NCBI GenBank assembly: GCA_021463905.1
Contig: JAJTZA010000014.1
Span: forward strand, 1 to 57,905
Length of the DNA: 57,905 bases
Source of the DNA: Terrimicrobiaceae bacterium
GTDB taxonomy: Bacteria > Verrucomicrobiota > Verrucomicrobiia > Chthoniobacterales > Terrimicrobiaceae
Reading direction: 5' to 3'
Each line of letters opens with the position of its first letter. The stretch's first letter is position 1. Of this stretch, positions 53,564 to 57,905 are shown one piece after another. Below the pieces are notes generated by a model. The model did not search any database, was not told the DNA's origin, and worked only from the letters and a program-made list of their open reading frames with translations. The translations under genes and the position numbers were made by a program.

Positions 53564-54385
53564 TTGAAAACCATCGCGATCAGCAACCAGAAAGGCGGCG
53601 TGGGCAAAACAACCACGGCGGTGAATCTTTGCGCCGCGCTGGCGGAACGCGGAACGCGGGTTCTGCTGGCGGACCTCGACCCCCAAGGGAATGCCACCAG
53701 CGCACTGGGCGGAAACGAGACGCCCGCGCTGAGTCTCTACCAGGCACTCATTGGAGAAGTCGCCGCTCAGGAGGTGATCATGGCCACCCGACTCCCCAAC
53801 CTGAGTCTCCTCCCGGCCAATCTCGACATGGCTGGCGCGGAAATCGAGGTCGCACGCATGGATGACCACATGCACAGGCTCCGCAAGGTGATCGAACCCC
53901 TTCAGACCTCCGGCCAGTTTGATTACCTCTTTTTGGACTGCCCGCCCTCGCTGGGTATCTGGATGACGAACGCGCTTGCCGCAGCCCATGAGATTCTCAT
54001 CCCGATCCAATGCGAATACTATTCGCTGGAGGGTCTCTCGACGCTGATGCGGGTGATGGACGACCTGCGGGAATCCGGCGCAAATCCCGGCCTGGCCATT
54101 GCGGGTTTGCTGATGACGATGTTTGACAACCGCACCAATTTGAATCCGGCGGTGGTTGCGGAAGTACGCGAGCATTTTGGCGAGGTGGTCTTTGCCACGC
54201 AAATCCCGCGCACCGTGCGCTTCGGGGAGGCGCCCAGTCACGGTCGCACGATTCTCGAGCATGACCCTCATGGAACAGGTGCGGCAGCCTACCGCGCCCT
54301 GGCCGCCGAATTCCTCGAGCGCCAGGCCGCAAAACTCGCCTTTGTCTCCCCCAAACAGGAACCCGCCGCGCATGAGCCCGCCTGA
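53564..54385 (+). CDS. parA: ParA/Soj-family ATPase
   Basis: KTIAISNQKGGVGKTTTAVNLCAALAERGTRVLLADLDPQGNATSALG; DYLFLDCPPSLGIWMTNALAAAHEILIPIQCEYYSLEGLSTL. Starts with TTG (53564, or 53510). Confidence 0.93.
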   Translation: MKTIAISNQKGGVGKTTTAVNLCAALAERGTRVLLADLDPQGNATSALGGNETPALSLYQALIGEVAAQEVIMATRLPNLSLLPANLDMAGAEIEVARMDDHMHRLRKVIEPLQTSGQFDYLFLDCPPSLGIWMTNALAAAHEILIPIQCEYYSLEGLSTLMRVMDDLRESGANPGLAIAGLLMTMFDNRTNLNPAVVAEVREHFGEVVFATQIPRTVRFGEAPSHGRTILEHDPHGTGAAAYRALAAEFLERQAAKLAFVSPKQEPAAHEPA

Positions 54386-54956
54386 CCCGCAATCCGAAGT
54401 TCTCGCAGCGTTCCGATCGAGCGGCGCTCTGCTCAGCGGTCATTTCATCCTCCGCTCAGGCCTGCACAGCCGCGAGTTTTTCCAGTGCGCGCTTCTGCTT
54501 CAAAATGCCGCGCTGGCGGCGAGGGTTTGTGGACTCCTGGCCGATGCGCTGCGCCCGTATGACGCGCCGACGGTCATTTCGCCGGCTGTGGGCGGGATCA
54601 TCGTCGGACAGGAAGTCGCGCGCCATCTGGAAAAACGCCACATTTTTGTGGAGAAGGATGGTGGGGGCGGGCTGGTTCTGCGGCGCGGGTTTGCCATCAC
54701 TCCCGGTGAGCGGTTTTTGGTGGCGGAGGATGTGGTGACCCGCGGAGGGCGGGTGATGGAAACCGTCGAGATCGTTCGGGGATATGGCGGCGTGGTGGTG
54801 GCGGTGGGTGCGCTTGTGGATCGCAGCGGCGGTGTGCTGCCCGATTTTGGATGTCCGTTTGTTGCGCTCGCAAGGATGACTCCGGAAACCTTTCCTGCCG
54901 ACCAGCTTCCTCCCGATCTGGCTTCGATCCCGGCCGTCAAACCAGGCAGCAAATAA
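54372..54956 (+). CDS. pyrE: Orotate phosphoribosyltransferase
   Basis: GHFILRSGLHSREFFQCALLLQ; VISPAVGGIIVGQEVARHL; FVEKDGGGGLVLRRGFAITPGERFLVAEDVVTRGGRVMETVEIVR. Confidence 0.9.
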   Translation: MSPPDPQSEVLAAFRSSGALLSGHFILRSGLHSREFFQCALLLQNAALAARVCGLLADALRPYDAPTVISPAVGGIIVGQEVARHLEKRHIFVEKDGGGGLVLRRGFAITPGERFLVAEDVVTRGGRVMETVEIVRGYGGVVVAVGALVDRSGGVLPDFGCPFVALARMTPETFPADQLPPDLASIPAVKPGSK

Positions 54957-55008
54957 GTCGTCCTTGCGGGATGGGCACGGGGAAGCTACAACAACCCTCA
55001 TGGATGGG

Positions 55009-55542
55009 ATGAATCGAGCCGCTCTGTCAACACTGTGTCTGGTCTTTCTCGCCCTCGGATCGCTCACGGCAACCGCCCCGGCTGCCAGCCAGAGCGCCCG
55101 CGAGGCCAAACGCGCCCTCCCCGGGCGCTTCCAGGATCATGTCGTGAAAATCAGTGCCGACGAGGGAACCCCCGATCCGCCCAAATGGTTTTTTGTCTGT
55201 CGTGCAGCTCATGGTGAGGATGGTATTCTTTCCCTGGTCGTGCAAAACGGGCGGCTCCTGAGTACGAAGCCCTCGCTGGATTTGCGGGTGGCTCTGGGCA
55301 ACTATTCCCGCATCAACTTTGACAGGGTTCTCGTGGATTCGCGCGGAACCTACGAAATCGCGCAGCGCTACATTAAGAACGCGAAGCCGGGAAAAACGCT
55401 GGGGGCCGTGAGTTACCTGCTCCAGCAGGCGGGGGAGGATGCCGATCCGATCTGGTCGCTGTGGTGCTATGACTCCTCGGGCCGCTACCTCGGCCTGTTG
55501 AAGGTACTGGCCTCGACGGGCGACGTTATTCTTTGGGAATAG
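55009..55542 (+). CDS. Secreted protein of unknown function
   Basis: Signal peptide MNRAALSTLCLVFLALGSLTATAPAASQ; no domain recognised. Confidence 0.6.
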   Translation: MNRAALSTLCLVFLALGSLTATAPAASQSAREAKRALPGRFQDHVVKISADEGTPDPPKWFFVCRAAHGEDGILSLVVQNGRLLSTKPSLDLRVALGNYSRINFDRVLVDSRGTYEIAQRYIKNAKPGKTLGAVSYLLQQAGEDADPIWSLWCYDSSGRYLGLLKVLASTGDVILWE

Positions 55543-57905
55543 CGGGTGGCTCCCCGGCAGGGAATGAGGCGGGATTCTGCTTCAGGAGGCTGGAAAATGG
55601 CGGTTTTTCAAGAGTGCCGGCAAAGACCGGGTCCTGGGCCAGAAGCTCCCGGACATTACGTCCGCCCCCACGCGCCGCCTGCGTCATGGCCTGGTAGGCC
55701 TCATTGGTCTGGGCATTCAGGAGGCGCGCCCGGGCGAGTATGTAATGGTGCATGGCCTCGCCAGGCGCGACTGCGGCCAACTGTTCGGCGGCTTTCAGAA
55801 AGAGCGCCCGCTGGCCCGTTGTTTCCAGGTAGCTGGAAATGGTGGTCAGCACTGAGGCATTGCTGCGAAAAGTTTCGAGAGCGGGTCCGATCAGGGCATT
55901 GGCATTGTTGGTGTCGCCAATCGAGGTGTAGAGCCTCAGCAGTTTGGAAAATGCCTCTCCATCCGCCGGAGCAGTCTCCAGTGCCTTGCGGAAATTCTCG
56001 ATCTCCCGATGCGATTCTTTCCGGCGCTGGATAATGACAGCAAGGGAGACGATCGCGAGGCTGTTGGGGTCTTTGCCGTAAGCCGCATCAAGCAGCTCCA
56101 TCGCCTCATCATAGTCACCCCGATCCATGAGGATTTCGGAAAGCTGGGAAAGCGCATTCACGTTCACCGGCGATAACTCGATCGCTTCGCGGAAGGTGCG
56201 CTCCGCCTCGGGGAGCATCTTCCGATGACGGTAGATATTCCCCATTGTCATCCGCAGACTGGAAAAGGACCTCTGCGCGTCCAGGTCCTTGTGGTAGGCG
56301 GGATCACCGAGCAGACGGGCCTTGTAGTCAGCCCAAAACGCAAAGTCCTTTGCCACCATCTCCGGGGTCAGCTCAGGGACTTTTTCACGATGGAGCTGAT
56401 ACACCAGGCCGTGAGGCGTTGCGTAGTCGTAAGTCCATCGAATCGGAAAGCTCTCCTCAATAAAGAAATCGTGCTCATCGCGGTTGTGCTCCCATATCCA
56501 GCGCAGGGTCTCAGAAAAAATGGCATAGGAATCGCTCGCGGCCTGACCACTCGGCGGCTCCCCCGCGCCCTGCTGTGCGCCTTCCTTGGCCAGCTCGCTC
56601 TCAATGATTTTTTTCACCTCCTCGGGAGAAGGAAGCGTGAGCGGCTGCTTCGGATACGTATTTTCACGCCCGAGCCAGCGCTCGAAGGCGTTCTTGGGCT
56701 GCGGGCGTCCGGGGCCGTAATGATCCCGCAGATACTGCATGTAAAAAGTTTCCGCGAGGGCGTTTTGAGTGATGATGTACAAATCGCGGCGGTCGAAATC
56801 CGGGTCGCGTTTCCGGTGTCCCGGCTGGCCGCTTTCTCCAAAAATCATGTAGGTGGGGACAAATCGTCCGGGGTCGGTTCCGCCGATGACGATGCTATTC
56901 CTGGGGAGGTCCTTGAGCATGTCGTGTCCGAACATCCACCCAAACCAGCGTCCACGCTGTGAGGCGGATGCTTCACTGCCCAGGAGCGTCCACACCGGAA
57001 AGACCAAAAGAACCGGCGCCAGCCAAAAGTACACGCGCCGACGCCGTGTCAAAAATTCGATGAGCAGGCCGGTGCCCAAGCCGGAGAGCAGCGCGTAAAT
57101 CAGATTGGTGTAGGTGTGATAGGGCATCTGAAGCCACCACCCCGCCAGATCAATCTCTGCACCATCCATCGCAGGCTGAAGGAAGGCCGCCAGGACAAAC
57201 GCGAAGTGCAGCGTGTAAATCCACGCCCGCTTGGGCAATGAGCAACGCAGGATGAACAAAATCGAGGCGAAATAGCCAATGACGGAAAATGGAGTGAGGG
57301 CGCGGGCGAGCTGCTGCCAAAAAAATCCCACCCAGAGCTGGAGGCCTTGCAGACGGGGGCGTCGGGGAAGGCCTGCCGGCTTTTCATGGTTTTCGGGCGT
57401 CGTTCCTGTGATGCGCCCCAGGGTTCGCAGGCTTTGATCGGCCAGATTCCCGGCATATTGAGAGCGGTTGATCGAATAAAAAAATCCCGCCGGGTCGCGC
57501 GCATAACTCCAGTTCATCGGGGGATTGGTCGAGGAAGCCAGGGGCATGTAGGCATAAGGCAGCAAGCCGACCGCCACCACAAAGGGCAGAAATGCCACCA
57601 GATGCCACCGAACGCGGAACCGCCGCCAAACCACAAAACCCAACCCTGCCACCAGAGCAATCCAAAAAAACCGGATGGCTGTTTTCAGAACCATCTCGTT
57701 GTTGGAAAGGATGGCAAACCCGAGGTAGCCGAGGAGTGCGGTCAGGACGCCCGCCAGAATCCAGTCGGCCAATGCCCGCCGCCGCAACAACAGGATGAGT
57801 AGATATGGCAGTGGCGCGAGGGTCAGCGTGAGATGGTGATTGCTGAAAGACAGGGCGAGCGCAAAAAACGCTGCCAGCATGAAGCCGTCGCGCGCAGGGT
57901 TTCTC
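55526..57905 (-). CDS. DUF2723-like membrane protein with C-terminal TPR repeats (N-terminus outside window)
   Basis: Multi-TM region with YAYMPLASSTNPPMNWSYARDPAGFFYSINRSQYAGNL; C-terminal TPR-like AERTFREAIELSPVNVNALSQLSEILMDRGDYDEAMELLDAAYGKDPNSLA. Open at the right edge. Confidence 0.82.
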   Translation of the reverse strand, partial: RNPARDGFMLAAFFALALSFSNHHLTLTLAPLPYLLILLLRRRALADWILAGVLTALLGYLGFAILSNNEMVLKTAIRFFWIALVAGLGFVVWRRFRVRWHLVAFLPFVVAVGLLPYAYMPLASSTNPPMNWSYARDPAGFFYSINRSQYAGNLADQSLRTLGRITGTTPENHEKPAGLPRRPRLQGLQLWVGFFWQQLARALTPFSVIGYFASILFILRCSLPKRAWIYTLHFAFVLAAFLQPAMDGAEIDLAGWWLQMPYHTYTNLIYALLSGLGTGLLIEFLTRRRRVYFWLAPVLLVFPVWTLLGSEASASQRGRWFGWMFGHDMLKDLPRNSIVIGGTDPGRFVPTYMIFGESGQPGHRKRDPDFDRRDLYIITQNALAETFYMQYLRDHYGPGRPQPKNAFERWLGRENTYPKQPLTLPSPEEVKKIIESELAKEGAQQGAGEPPSGQAASDSYAIFSETLRWIWEHNRDEHDFFIEESFPIRWTYDYATPHGLVYQLHREKVPELTPEMVAKDFAFWADYKARLLGDPAYHKDLDAQRSFSSLRMTMGNIYRHRKMLPEAERTFREAIELSPVNVNALSQLSEILMDRGDYDEAMELLDAAYGKDPNSLAIVSLAVIIQRRKESHREIENFRKALETAPADGEAFSKLLRLYTSIGDTNNANALIGPALETFRSNASVLTTISSYLETTGQRALFLKAAEQLAAVAPGEAMHHYILARARLLNAQTNEAYQAMTQAARGGGRNVRELLAQDPVFAGTLEKPPFSSLLKQNPASFPAGEPPAIPKE

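Noticed and set aside
53258-54373. 371-aa minus-strand ORF
   Set aside because: Antisense to parA and overlapping the znuA-like gene; no motifs.
1-57905. CRISPR arrays, tRNA/rRNA genes, prophage or IS transposases
   Set aside because: No regularly spaced repeats, no cloverleaf candidates in the few long intergenic gaps, and no transposase/integrase motifs in any ORF.

Overview
High-GC, gene-dense bacterial chromosome window with a Verrucomicrobia-like gene repertoire (Verru_Chthon cassette A-like remnant, PEP-CTERM autotransporter-repeat protein, DUF1559-like pseudopilin). About 46 coding features are supported; I saw no rRNA, tRNA or CRISPR. Most genes lie on the minus strand in translationally coupled runs: HDAC / acetyl-CoA hydrolase-GNAT fusion; ACP / halogenase-like flavoprotein / MMPL-LpxL fusion (aryl-polyene-like mini-cluster); trmB-GT4-tolB-pheA; rhaB-lutA-lutB-lutC-manA-hpt facing a DeoR regulator; two divergent paralogous glycosyltransferase-like genes; a LacI / PEP-CTERM / pseudopilin / large secreted protein / FAD-oxidoreductase / Gfo-Idh-AKR locus; kamA; a family B DNA polymerase; a znuABC-like metal ABC operon with an extra small membrane-anchored gene; parA-pyrE. 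Most notable observations: (1) a ~0.7 kb PIN/RHH toxin-antitoxin cassette flanked by 62-bp direct repeats (1 mismatch) that duplicate the overlapping 3' ends of a DUF2062 gene and hemL, with a perfect 15-bp dyad in each repeat; (2) a single in-frame TGA replacing an expected Gly codon in a PEP-CTERM autotransporter-repeat protein; (3) an apparent -1 frameshift at a T7 tract in manA; (4) an eroded RhuM/DUF262 defence-type junction at the left edge; (5) several unusual domain fusions and operons. All functional calls come from reading motifs by eye; no database search was possible.
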